The notes below the pieces were generated by a model, which worked only from the letters and a program-made list of their open reading frames with translations, did no database searches and was not told where the DNA came from. This document shows, piece by piece, positions 1 through 11,443 of a stretch of 64,000 nucleotides of DNA. Numbering within the stretch: position 1 is the first letter of the stretch; each line of letters begins with the position of its first letter. Source of the stretch: Allacma fusca (Eukaryota; Arthropoda; Collembola; Symphypleona; Sminthuridae); NCBI GenBank assembly GCA_947179485.1, contig OX359245.1, forward strand, positions 39,915,067 to 39,979,066, in the 5' to 3' direction. Both the position numbers and the translations under genes were made by a program.

Positions 1-119
1 TACTCCCCATCAGCATAGTCTTATACACTCGGTAAATGGAAATCGGGGCTACAAAACTCAATCCCTTATATCAAAAAATCCACTATAAGGATAGAAAGAA
101 TTATATACGAAATAGGAAG

Positions 120-186
120 AATGAAGGCATTTTTTTAAGTCCCATTAGAAGGCGTGAAGGAAGGCCATTTCATTTGGACATCTCTG
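120..186. mobile_element. Right end of a CCTTCC-word hAT-like element
   Basis: GAAGGAAGGCC words run into an end whose complement reads CAGAGATGTCC followed by AAATGAAATGG. The same terminus recurs at 3050 and, in variant form, at 31983. The left part of this copy is not recognisable within the window, so the element is partial here. Bases 187-529 show nothing recognisable. Confidence 0.55.
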
Positions 187-529
187 CGCCTAATTAAGCT
201 CAAAAAGCAGTGTCGGTATAAACCATCAACGTCTGCCTATAATTGTTAGATACCGCCAGCCAGCCAGTATTCGGGCGCACGTTTTGACTGCTTCGTAATG
301 CCACATATGTACATACATGATAAAACTGTAAGGTTAGACAGTGGGGAAAAGTTTACGACAGACTAGTGCCTACGAGCACTGCACAGCCAGCATTTGCTGG
401 CTCAGAAATGCAAATGTAAATAGAGTAGGCAGTAAATAGTTGTATGCAATAGCTGCACATAGCTATGGTCGTCGATACAGCTAGAGCGCGCGAATATTTG
501 ATTTTTACCATCACGGTCACGGACGCGGA

Positions 530-1752
530 GCATAGATGGGCACCCTCACGAGGGATGAGGCATTGATGGCCCTCTGCCTCTGCCTCATCCCTCATAAAAT
601 AGAGGCATGATGGAGAGTACAAGTTTAACGTGAATGCACTCATTAAAATGAGGCTGAGGGGCAAAAGCAAATAAGTCTGCAAATGAGGACGATGGGGAGT
701 GCTACTTATGCCCTCATTTGGAAAATATCGGAACAATTGAGTACAAAAATATTCCAACATCATAGCGCCATCACGCCACGCAAATCTGCACAAATTATGT
801 CCGATATTGTCAAAAGTCATTTCCATAGTGCAAAAAATTAACGGATCAGCATGGTGACCCGTTATTTGGCATCATAAATTTCTCCCATTTTTTTCTTTCT
901 ACATTTGTATAAGTTTGTCAAGATTTTACATTAAACTACAATGAGTGGCGTCAATCAACCTGGAACAAAACGTAAACAAACGATTATCTCCAGACCTATA
1001 AGTCCAAACATGAAAATTCACAAGAGTAATCAGAGTTCTAGTCGTGCGTTCTTTAAGAAGACAGGCATGTCTGTCTCAGGGTCCTTGTCTAAAGAAACGA
1101 ACAGGGCAGCTGAAATCAGTTCAAGTTTGACAACTAAGCACCAGAAAACTCTAAACGAATTTTTGCACCATCATCAAATTAACAATCCCGTCAAACACAG
1201 CAGCCAGATCGATGGGATTTCGACAGAAGTTATAATCGAAGAATGTAATTTAAGCAACGAACAAATCGACCATGAATGGACAGGCAATCTAAAACTGTCG
1301 TGAGGCCAATACCATCTCTCGCTTCATTTTTATTTCTTACCTGCTTGATTCTCGTTTTTTAAAATTATTTACGGCAGTGGACAGATTTAGCCTTTCAGAC
1401 AAACATGTTTGTCTACAAGATACATCGATAATTTAATTTTTGGAATTCACTTATCCTGTGCTGGTTATTTTGTCTAACTAATATTTGGTTCTATTGTATT
1501 TTTTTAAATACTCGTTATGGAAACTCACGTTACAAATCTATGATTTTAATGCAAGTAAATAAAAACAATTCACGTCGGGAGTGGCAGTCACATTGACGAG
1601 GGAGAGGGCTGTGTTTTATAAGTTGGTGCTCAGGAGGGAGAGTGTGAGTGCTATCTCGTAGATGTCGTGCGAGGGTTTGTGAGGGAGGGCATGACCGCAT
1701 ATTTTGACTGCCTCATGAGGGGAGGGCGAGGGTAGATTCAGTGCCCATATGT
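530..1752. mobile_element. Candidate hAT-like element with CCTCAT/GAGGG words
   Basis: Both ends carry the inverted word ATGGGCAC. CCTCAT-rich sequence follows the left end and GAGGG-rich sequence precedes the right end. The flanks GACGCGGA (522-529) and GACGCGCA (1753-1760) match at 7 of 8 bases, which would fit an aged 8-bp target duplication. The plan matches the other elements of the window, but the inverted repeat is short. It encloses the small ORF at 941-1303. Confidence 0.5.
941..1303 (+). CDS. 120-aa ORF inside the candidate hAT-like element, unknown
   Basis: An intact ATG-to-TGA frame encodes a hydrophilic protein rich in Ser, Lys, Asn and His. It starts MSGVNQPGTKRKQT and has an acidic stretch near the C-terminus (about residues 93-110). 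There is no signal peptide or membrane segment, and I do not recognise a domain. It lies between the two word arrays of the element at 530-1752, where the transposase gene of a full element would sit. It may therefore be a transposase N-terminal remnant or a passenger frame. Chance is also possible at this length, so confidence is low. Confidence 0.3.
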   Translation: MSGVNQPGTKRKQTIISRPISPNMKIHKSNQSSSRAFFKKTGMSVSGSLSKETNRAAEISSSLTTKHQKTLNEFLHHHQINNPVKHSSQIDGISTEVIIEECNLSNEQIDHEWTGNLKLS

Positions 1753-2539
1753 GACGCGCAGACTATCCACTCGCTTGAATTAGAAGAGAGGATACTGTAA
1801 GATCTACTTGTTACGTACAGAAAAGCCATTTAACGTCAATCAGCTGAAAGTAATTAACCAGTTTCCGATGGCACAACCACTAACGCCTTTGTGAAAAATC
1901 GTCTTGGTGGGCTTATTATCGTACTTATTACTATTATATATAATAATTATATATATTAATGATATTGATTGCTCACGCTTATTAAGAAAGTTGTTGCTGA
2001 CGAAGATTATGGTTACCGTGTCCTACATTTAACAAAGCATCCTTTCAGACTTTGGATAACAATAAATTTGCTGATAACATGTTGCATGTATTCTTGTGAC
2101 TTCCGAATAAATTTATAGGAAGGCTTCAATGTGATACTAAATATTCTAAAGTTAATCTTTATGCAATTAAGTATGTCATATTGAATTAAGTGTAAAAAAT
2201 ATTAGGAAATAGCCAGCAATCATTTCAGACAAGTGTGCAGCTAATAATAAGCTTTCGAATGGTATTTTGAATATCATCTGACGAGTTCTGGTTACAAATA
2301 ATTATAGGTGACATTACATAATCGTTTGTATTAATTAATATGTTACTATGTGATTGATAGAAAATTAATAAACCACGATGTCTTTAACAGCAAGTAATAA
2401 ACGACTGTAATGATATACATAATTAAACGATAGAATATGATGATGAAATAAACTGTTTAAGTTTAGAGTTCACCTAAGATGGGCGTGATTATGATTGTCA
2501 ATTAAACAAAGTAAAAAGCAATAATTACCTACATAATGG
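1753..2539. other. AT-rich stretch, no gene recognised
   Basis: No coding, tRNA or clear transposon signal was seen. A short TA-rich microsatellite lies near 1937-1958. Confidence 0.5.
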
Positions 2540-2690
2540 TAAAAGCCCTGTACTTCACGGGGACACAATTACTTGGACAGGTGGTAGGGTGAGTGTAGAA
2601 TTTAAAAACTAAAAGGCTTACGAATCAATCCCCGTAGTGGAGACTTATTTTATGCCTAAATCTTGCACGCTTAGCTTAACATTAACGCGC
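2540..2690 (-). mobile_element. Degenerate Helitron-type 3' end
   Basis: The segment begins with a CCCTGTACTTCACGGGG hairpin near 2546-2562. It continues with the same sequence (ACTTGGACAGGTGGTAG and so on) that follows the better preserved Helitron-like end at 31057. The terminal CTAG is lost in this copy. Bases 2691-3049 show nothing further. Confidence 0.45.
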
Positions 2691-3049
2691 GTAGCTTTAA
2701 ATAAACGGACAGGTAGAGCTAATTAATAATCAGGATAGAAAGTATGGTTCAATGAAACAACAGCTTAAGGCTGTTAAACTATGTATCACAGAAGATTTTG
2801 ATGAGGAAATTGTTAGATCGTCTATTCGAAACATTATGGTTGGCAAAAAACCTAAGCCATGTAGCAATGAATTTGTACAACAGTGGCTGATAATGGTTGA
2901 GTAATTGTCAAGTGCACAGTGAGACTCAAGATGCACGTGAAAGATTCAATGACCCGGAGTTGAGTAGCACATCAGAAGGATATACTGTAATCAATATTTA
3001 TATGTAATTATATTCATAGAGTGGAAGGTGTAAATTGTAAATTTTGTAT

Positions 3050-4410
3050 CAGATGTCCAAATGAAATGGCCTTCCTTCACGCTTTCAAGGGGCAATTTAA
3101 AAAAATGCCTTCCTTCTTCCTACATATGAATGAAACCTTTAAAATTATTTGCCCTTCCTTCAGCCTTCCTCCAAAAACAGCCCTCCTTCATTTCGAGCCT
3201 TAATTTATTGTAAAATTGTAGAAATGCTATCAAAACTACCACGAATTTTAAAAACGAAGTAGTCTTGATCAATGTTATTGTCACATGTGAATGTGATGTA
3301 TGGAAGTTCATACAATATTTAACAACATTAGGCGCTTCTATACATTGTATTTAATCCATAAGGCATCATCCACATTAAGTCTTTACTACATCAGAAAGCT
3401 TCTTCTAACCCGTCCTTCCTTCCCCTAACATTTTTAGTAAATTTTATGAAGACTTCCCTCAACCTTCGCGAAAAAATTCAGCCAACCTTCCATATTCCTT
3501 CTCTGGGCTGAAAAGTCGGTCAGCAGCCTTCAATAAAGCCTTCTTTAAAGGCTAGCCTTTGAATTAGTGCTGTCCATGGGAACAGGAGACACCCAGGTTT
3601 TTGGGAACAGGAACAGGAATGGGTGCGTACGGGAACACAAATTTTGTTCCCAAAACACTTTGGGAACGTTTGGGAACATAGAAATTGTTCCCAAAATATG
3701 GGAACAAAAGCGGGTTTGGGAACAGGAACAAAACGTGTACCTACCTGGTATTCACATGAAGTTTATAATATAAAAATACCTCAGAAATAAAATATTATTT
3801 TAAAAGTACGTCGCAACATGCCAAATAAGTCACTCTTTTGCACGTTATTATTTAGCAAAATAATAATTAATAATTAATTAACACGTTGCAAAAATGGAAC
3901 TCTGTGGAAATTAAACCCAAAATTGTAGCTCAGAAAACTCCAGCGTGCTCTTATCCTTGTTAGTTCAGCAAAAGTATATTGAAAGTGCTACTTATCTTAA
4001 CTAATTTCATTTTACTGTACTTTGCGCTGAGATGATTAATTTAATGACTGTTACTGAATTCTCATTTAAATTCGAGTAGCTAAAGGTATTGGAGATGGTG
4101 TACTGTTATTTACTTTTAATAAAGTCGATTTGATATTTGGTTTTTTAAATCGATGCATAAATAGAGTTACCTGGGGCATAAATGTGTAGGTTGTACTTTT
4201 CTGCTAGTCTTTAAGTACTTTTGGGAACAGGAACATTCCTGTTCCTGCAGGAACAGGTCCAGGAACTTTGAATTGGTACCCATTTTTATGGGAACAGGAA
4301 CAGGACCATTGCTTTAGTTCCTGAAAAAATGGGTACAGGTACAGGAACAGGTATGGGTACCAAATTTCCGTTCCCATGGACAGCACTACTTTGAATACTG
4401 GACATGTCTG
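3050..4410. mobile_element. CCTTCC-word hAT-like element, interrupted by a younger element
   Basis: The left end reads CAGATGTCC then AAATGAAATGG, and the right end is its degenerate complement, closing at TGGACATGTCTG. GCCTTCC words fill both arms. The element is split by the insertion at 3565-4388. No convincing 8-bp duplication remains outside it (TTTTGTAT against GCTTTGGT), so it is older than its guest. Confidence 0.6.
3565..4388. mobile_element. hAT-like element, GGGAACAGG word
   Basis: The termini TAGTGCTGTCCATGGGAAC and its exact complement (19 bp) are flanked by the perfect 8-bp duplication CTTTGAAT (3557-3564 and 4389-4396). GGGAACAGGAACA words lie beside the left end, and their complements recur before the right end in mixed order. 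No transposase frame is left, so it is non-autonomous. It lies in the right arm of the CCTTCC element. Confidence 0.92.
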
Positions 4411-4618
4411 GCTTTGGTTTCCTGATTGTGAGCGTACACTCAGAAATTAGACCACACGAAATAAGGAGTTCCTGTGGGAACGAGGAGTTCCCACAGTGAT
4501 TATCCAAGAATTGCATTTGACTGGCTACCAGCAGTACAATAAAACTTGTAATTAATGCAAATCGTGTAGATGTCAAAACACAGGTAATTATTGTCATATA
4601 TGAGCTATCTGTTACCAA
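4411..4618 (-). other. Possible exon fragment beside the transposon, unknown
   Basis: On the minus strand an open frame carries a hydrophobic stretch (RFALITSFIVLLVASQMQ) followed by a cysteine-containing tail (three Cys). It then runs straight into the two nested transposons. This could be the start of a small secreted or membrane protein cut by the insertions, or chance. No homologue is recognised. Bases 4619-4984 hold nothing recognisable. Confidence 0.25.
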
Positions 4619-4984
4619 TTGTTACTTGTACCTTTGCATGAACTTTGTATTTAAAAGAATAGTTCTACAATTAAGAGTGAAATCTACTGCGTAATTTTAT
4701 AAAATCAAATATTATTCCACTTATTACTACGATATTGATAATTTCTTGTTTAGTTGGAAAGTAAAAAGTCTTAAACGAAAATAAAACACAAAAATAACTG
4801 ATTACAGGGCTGACTCCTTTGTAAAATTATACTTAGGTATACACGACATAGGCATACAGCCCAGCGAGTATGAAATTTCTTTGTACTAGTACCATTGCGT
4901 TAAATTTTTCGGATTCCGAAATGCGGAGATGACAAAATTTTTGTATCCAAAAGGATTAAATGGATATGTGCGAAAGTTTCACTT

Positions 4985-5125
4985 TCTAATAATAAAAAGC
5001 CCAAGTTTTCTACCCACTCACCTCACACACATTACAGCTCCCACCTCGGCTGTAACAACTTAAATCATTCCCAGCTTTATTTACTTCAAGCTTTTCATTT
5101 TCATTCTGTCGAAATCACTGTACCT
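4985..5125 (+). promoter_or_regulatory. Copied promoter and 5' UTR relic
   Basis: This segment aligns along its whole length with the TATA box and 5' UTR of the gene at 11571. Shared pieces in order are AAAAAGCCC-AGTTTTCTACC, CTCACATTACAGCTC, CTGTAACAACTTAAATCATT, CAGCTTT and TTTTCATTTTC with TTCGAAAT. A TAATAAAAAG stands where that gene has ATATAAAAG. The coding part is not recognisable downstream, so a duplicate gene has decayed behind a conserved-looking promoter. Confidence 0.55.
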
Positions 5126-6199
5126 TTTATATCCTGACTACATCAATATTTTGGTTCGCTTAATTGGTATCAACCAATCCACAATATAACACTATGCCAA
5201 TTTTGAACTTATTTGGAATGCTTTTATATTGCATATGAACTCGTTCGTTAAAAATTTGAGTTAGATTCTAATACTACATTAGATTACATAAGAATCCTGC
5301 ATAGATTCTGAAATAAAATAGCAGGAAATTGGCATTTTTGTAAAATGCAGCGTGCAAGGACACGTTTTCAACATATATCAAAGAAGCTTAAATTTTGGAT
5401 TTTTAAAGTTGTCCTATTTTATTTATCTCCTCCAAATCTTCTGAAACGGATTTATTCGATTGTCTTGATGGGTGGCTTGTGGGACTAATGGGATTTCTCT
5501 TTTTGCGTTATTTTTCTCTGCCATGTTAAAAGGATATTTGAAATAAAATAAATTATACGAAATTCAGCCTTGACTAGTGTATTTTTTAAGACGGAGCCAT
5601 ACATTTTGAGCTAGATTATTCAACGATGCAAATCCTAGCAAAACCAGAAAAAACCTTCCACGTGTCGGCTCCATGTAATTGTTATAGACGACGTTACGAG
5701 GAAGTTTCCTTATTGATACAATGTATAGTCGAATCTTGAATGATTTATTGTGATATATTAAATGAGCTCTGTTGACATGTTTTGCAATTGCATTAGTAAT
5801 CAAATAGAGATTATGTGGTCTCAAGACATTTTCAAAAAGGATATTACGCTTCAAAAACTTTTCATCGTCTGCAAGAGAAAGACATACCTGTCAAGATCAA
5901 TTTTGGATATACTTTTATTCGTAAGTGTATTTCTTTTGAATTGTATGGTTGGCAATAAGCCAGGTCAATCATCCTGACGGAAGAGGTTTTAGCTCCACGT
6001 GCTTCATAAATAAATGACATCAATTATATGTACATACATAATTATAGTAATTATAATGATGTACTTATTTTTATTACTGTGTGTACATGCACATATGTAG
6101 ATATATGGTACGAAAAAAATCTCATATACAGTGTTAGTTTTACATATGTGTAAAGTTGTAAGTAACCGTGCATGCAAGAGATCCCTCAATCCAATGAAA
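5126..6199. other. No gene recognised
   Basis: Short overlapping ORFs exist on both strands (for example 5564-5854 minus and 5762-5977 plus). None shows a domain, splice structure or homology to the rest of the window. Confidence 0.4.
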
Positions 6200-6850
6200 T
6201 GTAGTCAAAAAAAGGAATTGCATGTTATTTCCAGCTTAGGAAATTTTAGAAGTAAAGGAATGATAGGTAAAGGAATTAAAGCCTTGACTTGCTCGTTTAT
6301 GTTCGTAATATCCCCAACCAAGTTAAATTCCAACTACTTAATTTTTAAAGTCAGTAGCTCCTCCCAGGACCTTTCATTAACATTGACGATGGTTTACCAA
6401 CTGGAAATTGCTATAACCTTCTCAAATATGTATGCTCAAAATTTCAACTACACTTTCCACATGGACTTACCAACCTGGGCCTGGGCATTGCAATCACTAA
6501 ATGAAACATGACCGGGACCAATTATTGCCCATGTGATCAATCAATGGAGATCGACTTGACTGTCACATCCAGCTAATTAATTTAAATGCACCAGAGTCGT
6601 ATTTTTCAACAAAACCAACAACCCAGTGCATGTTCATGTCAGGGAAAAACGATCTTCTAGACACGTAAATTATTTGTAGCTGTTTTTTGGGGGGAGGGGA
6701 TTTTGGGCATTGAAGAGTCATCTATTTGCCGTTTATTGAATACAGGTTTACACTCTGAGGTAGGTTTCTCAAAATTCTTGGAAATCAGTGGTCATCCAAT
6801 ACTGGTCAAAGAGTTAAGTGGGAAACTTTGGTGAACATTTTATCAATCAA
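6200..6850 (+). pseudogene. Degenerate ionotropic-receptor relic
   Basis: Several pieces of the IR family follow one another in the correct order but in shifting frames. SNYLIFKV resembles the SNYFIFIV segment of the other IRs. FNYTFHMDLPTWAWALQSLN lines up with the FTYDMEYPKFKGMVQLKN segment. LINLNAP and then FFNKTNNPVHVHVRE line up with MNLNAA and FFNRTRNPVYMNIRD of the 9012 gene. The pore and both flanking helices are deleted, and stops and frameshifts are frequent. It is closest in style to the 9012 gene, which lies downstream on the same strand. Bases 6851-7345 hold nothing recognisable. Confidence 0.6.
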
Positions 6851-7345
6851 AGCTATGAAATGAAGGTCGCATCACAAGAGTCAGATTTTGTATTTAAGAT
6901 GATTCCCTCATACTCGAATCCCCACTCATAACTCACTACATGTAGTTTCGAGCATTTCGAGAACGAAAGGAAACCATACACGGAATTATTTATGTCCAAT
7001 CTTATGTAAAGCAGTGTCAGTCACAGACAACGACTGATTAATAATAAAGACGTGCCAATAATTAATTATTTACAAACTATCAAGTGTTATTATTGTTTAC
7101 ATTATATTAGTACGGATGTTTGGTTCATTGAATCAGAAAGAATTAAATGTGTGAATCAATAACTGTCTCTGTGCATGTATGCGAGACGTATCTTTAGTTC
7201 AGGTTGATTTAATTAGCTCGAAAACAAGTTTAATATATAGAGTAGAACAAATATTATGTTCTGTTAGAGTCAATATCTTAAATTTAGATGTTGATCAATA
7301 TTGATTATGGACTCCTTGAAGTTTATAACAAGTATAATTATTTAA

Positions 7346-8044
7346 TTAGCCCCGACCCCTACTGTGGGTTACTGACCCTGAGGACGATAAGGACGAGTGT
7401 TGAAATCTCCCTCTTCGAAAATGTGATGCGTCTTCCCATGGGGTCCACTGGCGTTTAACTCTGCAAAGAAATGGTTAAAATTCAGTAGTATGTATTTATT
7501 ATCCGAAAATGTTCAAATGGGACCCTTCACAAAAATTGTAAAATTAAAAGATTACCTGTGTATAACACTTGACGGAACTTTTACGTCCTCCGTACCAGAT
7601 TTATCCCCCCGTTCAAATAATCTTGTAGCATTTGCAAATACAAGGAGAAGAACCAATGCGCAAACGAAGGTGGATATCTGAAAAAAATTTACATTTTATA
7701 TAGGCACTGTAATTTATGAAAACCTAATTATTTAAATCTAACCACATATGGAAGTCAGAAAATCGTCTTTGCTCACAAAATGCATTTTTTAAACATATTT
7801 TTGTATGTACTGTAATAAGCTATGCATGCGCAAACATCACTTTATTTTATTCACGTATTCACGTTCACCTAACCCAAAATGACACTCTCTTTAATAACAG
7901 CACCCTGAATTGTAAAATGAGCCGATTTTGATAATTTGCTTAAATATCTCAAATATTGGTTAAATACTTGTAGTACATACACTCAGCAATGTATGTACAA
8001 TTGAGTATCAACTGGTTAAGTCGCAAAACTATTACCTTAGTCAT
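7346..8044 (-). CDS. Small secreted prohormone-like protein, three exons, 81 aa
   Basis: The predicted CDS joins 8036-8044, 7556-7677 and 7346-7460. Introns are GT-AG with donors GTAATA and GTAATC and acceptors TTTTTTTCAG and TTTCTTTGCAG. Phases agree (9 nt, then 40 codons plus 2, then 115 nt to TAA). The product starts MTKISTFVCALVLLLVFANA, a good signal peptide with cleavage near residue 20. A KR pair at 46-47 and an RR pair at 59-60 bracket the 11-residue stretch QWTPWEDASHF. The tail is Ser, Gly and Arg rich and has no Cys. This layout is that of a neuropeptide-like precursor, and the released peptide would start with Gln. I recognise no named family, and an antimicrobial or other secreted peptide is possible. 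The evidence is the coherent splice structure plus signal peptide. Expression is not shown. Confidence 0.65.
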
Positions 8045-9011
8045 GTTCAGGGATAATAATAATTCAACAGGATAATTTTTGAAGCTAATGCAGATAGCTC
8101 TAAATACAAATTAATAATTGGACAGTCTATTGGCAATCACAGTACTTATACTCCCAAAACAAGTCCGATTTGAGCTTTCTCTAATAATTACGCTTAGTTT
8201 CTGTAAAGCTTCAAAAGCCCACTATTATTTATGCATGTACTCTCATAAATATACTGACGGTAATAGCAATTTAGAAAACAGTTCAAATCAATTGGAGCAT
8301 AAAAGCTTTCCTAACAAGAAGAAACTATAATCCTCAACCTTAAGTCTTCTTATTAAATAGCCTCATGTACATACACACGTACGTATAATGGGTCTTTTAG
8401 TAGTTAAGCATAATTCAACAAGAACGATTTCTCCAGAAAATAATGAATTGCATCGTTCCAGAACTGTCGGATTGAATTATTTCTGTAAACATTTATTAAT
8501 CAGTGTTGAGTATGCTACAGCATGGAAGACTGGAAGAGTCGATATAAGGAATAGTGAAGATTTGGAATCAAGGATATGACAATATTCGTCCTTAAAATAT
8601 TCCCTGGTCATACATCATACTTACTGTAGTCGCAATACATCAACGTCCAGGAATTCCAGGGATAAATTAATGGAGCAAGATACAGTTGACTGGATATAAA
8701 AACAATTTCAAACAGCCCCCTAATCTAAAGGAAGTGTAACATCCCTATATGTGCTCCAGACAGTAACTAACGCTATAATTAATTTAATAATTGCTGGAAA
8801 TAGATTCAATAGATTCAATCGATCACAGCTCAGATCTAGTAAACAAATTACGCCAGAATTTTATGATCGGACCTTGTATCAAAATGCAAGTCCCACTACA
8901 GTTCCAGTTTGTATACAGCCTTATTAGTACTCACACAATTCTACCCGATTATAGCTCTGCTCTAAAAAATCCACCCCTATTTTAAGATAGTGTTACAAAA
9001 ACAGTAACACA
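8045..9011. other. Upstream region of the first IR gene, no other gene recognised
   Basis: AT-rich spacer with short unconvincing ORFs (8118-8330, 8388-8579 and 8791-8985). It holds the divergent promoters of the 7346-8044 gene and the 9012 IR gene. No clear TATA box was assigned. Confidence 0.4.
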
Positions 9012-10904
9012 ATGATACAGGACTTCCACTTTATTTTAAAAATATTCCTTCTTGTTTTATCTCACACCAAATATTATTCCCAAGTTCGTGGATGCTCATC
9101 CCTACAGTTAATTTACCAAGAAAATCAGGATTTACAATCAGACTTGGAACCTTTAAGGAACTTAAATTTTTCCGACTTCAAACTTTTCAATATGAAACAT
9201 TTGCCGACAAAACCGACCAATTTCAGCATTCAAGAAAGACATTTCCTACTACACTGCGACACAGTGCTGATAATCTTCCCCCCAAATGGTTATTTTCGTG
9301 AAACAGCTGATGAGGCAGCAGCATCTTTGGAAAAATACATTTTTATTTCTCTCCAGCCAAAGCAAGACTTATTCATCATAAAAATAGCTGGGGATTCCCC
9401 AAATTCACCAGAATGGAGTTGGTTTAGAAATAAATTAAGATTCTCTGGGAAAGTAAAGAGTGTGAGGGAAATGACATTGAGAGGAAATTCCAATAAGGCT
9501 GAGAGCATGCGAGAATTCCTGAGGAAGCATCACATCCGAGTGACTTCATTAGCAATCCAACCGTATTTACTGATGAGGGACCAAGTCCCAATTTCTGGAT
9601 GCTTCTACAATCTTGTGGTGGAGTCAGCACAGTTTTATAATTACTCCTATGACTTGGCCTATCCCAAATTCCCAGGGGTAGCTCAGCTTAGGAATGGCTC
9701 TTGGATTGGACCCATGGGACAAGTGACTCGAGGAGAGAAGGACCTTGTCCTAGGCACTGGCCGGACCTATGACCGGAATCCTTATTTAGATTACCCTTGC
9801 TTTGTGGAACTGACTGGGGTTAAATTTACGACGGCTCAGCCCAAAAAATCCTTAAACCCTGCTGCTATCCTTTATGTATTTCAGCCCCTCACATGGCTTT
9901 GCTTGGGTTTATCCTTTCTGGGGATTTTTATTATTTTCATGTTAATTACGGGCTCCGTCTCAGACAACGAGCTCAGCCTCCAGAATATGTTCCCAGTCTT
10001 TGAACTCACCTTCGATCCATTGATGGAGCAAAGTGCGAATGGCGTCTCAAAGGATAATTTACTAAGGTTCATTTACACCATTTGGATCCTCACTTCTGTC
10101 GTTATTGTCACTTTTTACAAGAGTGACTTCATTGCTTACGTCACGTACCCTCAGCATGAGGTTGTTCCGAGGACTTTCCGGGAATTGACCGAGAGGGATG
10201 ACTACAGCGTGGTCCTCATGAATCTGAACGCTGCTGCTGCCATGTTTTTCAACCGGACACGGAATCCTGTTTATATGAATATCAGGGATAGGATCCGTTT
10301 GGAAAGTAACTGGATCAAATGTATGGATGAGGCGGCTTTTTCCCCCAAGACCGTTTGTATTAATTTGGATTTTGCGGGGGTTAGTACCATCGCCAAGAAT
10401 TTTACTTTACATCGGTCCTTCCCTTGTGTCCGATTCTCATCCGACTCTGCTGTGGACTTCCAGTGGAGCATGGGATTTACGAGGAATTCCATATTTGTGG
10501 ATAGTTTCAGTGTCATTGTGGGCTATGTTAGGGATACGGGGTTGTTTCGGAAATGGATCCAGGATGTGTATGACCATGGGATCAGTGGGGGGATCAAGTG
10601 GCTCTTGAGTACTAAGGGGAAGATGTATAAGGAAATTAAAACTGCTTTGAAGGATCAAATGAGTATGGAAGTCATGCCTTTTGAAATTAAGAATATCATT
10701 GTTAGCTTTTTAATATGGGCCGGGGGCTTGAGCATTGGCGGCTTCACATTTTTCTGTGAGACTTGTATCACTCGGGGGATTAACATAGATATTTTAGCAA
10801 GGCATATATGGAAAGGAATTACTGGGCTTGCAAATTATTTACTTGTTGTAGGATTTGGGGTTACTATTCCTAGGGACATAAATGCACAGTTTAATTGGAT
10901 GTAA
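9012..10904 (+). CDS. Divergent ionotropic receptor, intronless, 630 aa
   Basis: A ligand-gated cation channel of the ionotropic glutamate receptor superfamily, expected in the plasma membrane of chemosensory neurons. In order it shows a hydrophobic signal-like N-terminus (1-27) and a short extracellular part with the first ligand-binding lobe (DQVPISGCFYN about 196, then a block ending GEKDLVLG). The first helix is PLTWLCLGLSFLGIFIIF (about 291-312). A re-entrant pore region (about 325-345) is followed by the second helix YTIWILTSVVIVTFYKSDF (about 353-372). The second lobe contains RDTGLFRKW (about 509), and the last helix lies near 562-585. The length is normal for divergent IRs. The ATG at 9012 is chosen because it gives the signal peptide. 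It is clearly more distant from the 23152 and 44418 genes than those are from each other. The ligand cannot be told from sequence. An AATAAATAAATA polyadenylation-like signal lies about 100 bases past the stop. Confidence 0.92.
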   Translation: MIQDFHFILKIFLLVLSHTKYYSQVRGCSSLQLIYQENQDLQSDLEPLRNLNFSDFKLFNMKHLPTKPTNFSIQERHFLLHCDTVLIIFPPNGYFRETADEAAASLEKYIFISLQPKQDLFIIKIAGDSPNSPEWSWFRNKLRFSGKVKSVREMTLRGNSNKAESMREFLRKHHIRVTSLAIQPYLLMRDQVPISGCFYNLVVESAQFYNYSYDLAYPKFPGVAQLRNGSWIGPMGQVTRGEKDLVLGTGRTYDRNPYLDYPCFVELTGVKFTTAQPKKSLNPAAILYVFQPLTWLCLGLSFLGIFIIFMLITGSVSDNELSLQNMFPVFELTFDPLMEQSANGVSKDNLLRFIYTIWILTSVVIVTFYKSDFIAYVTYPQHEVVPRTFRELTERDDYSVVLMNLNAAAAMFFNRTRNPVYMNIRDRIRLESNWIKCMDEAAFSPKTVCINLDFAGVSTIAKNFTLHRSFPCVRFSSDSAVDFQWSMGFTRNSIFVDSFSVIVGYVRDTGLFRKWIQDVYDHGISGGIKWLLSTKGKMYKEIKTALKDQMSMEVMPFEIKNIIVSFLIWAGGLSIGGFTFFCETCITRGINIDILARHIWKGITGLANYLLVVGFGVTIPRDINAQFNWM

Positions 10905-11443
10905 CATTTCGCTAGATTTATAAAAATATATTTTGCTAAAAAATGTTCTTACGTTATAAAAACTTGTTTTTTCTTGGCGTGTATTTGTACTTGCGTTCTT
11001 GTAACAATAAATAAATATTTGATACAAAATCTTTTGTAGTTCCATCATTTATCCTTGGCGTGATTAACAGTTGAGGATATATATCCGTTTATGGCAGCTC
11101 CATGTAACGAATATTGTAATGAAAGGGACTGGGGCTATCTTCTGTTTTAAAATAGCTTTTGAACCCTCAATGTAATATGTATAAATAAATGCAGACATGC
11201 ATTTCAGTTTGTCTGGAAATGAAAAGTAAATAACAAAAATTTCCAGCTTAAAAAATAAAAGTTTCCATCAGATTTTGTGCTTTCAAATTTCCTGGAAAGG
11301 GCATTTCTGTATAAAGTTATAATTATTCTAATAATTGATTTTTTACTTTCTTTTTATGTCACTTCGAATGTATTGGCCAAGCGTTTTTAAAAAAGGTAAG
11401 ATATACAAATACTTAAGAGAATGTGACCGCTGCTTTACCTCCA
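10905..11443. other. 3' flank of the IR gene, no gene recognised
   Basis: AT-rich. Contains the polyadenylation-like AATAAATAAATA near 11006 and no coding signal. Confidence 0.5.

Noticed and set aside
9092-10658. Several 60-90 aa ORFs overlapping the first IR gene on both strands
   Set aside because: They are shadows in other frames of a clear 630-aa receptor.
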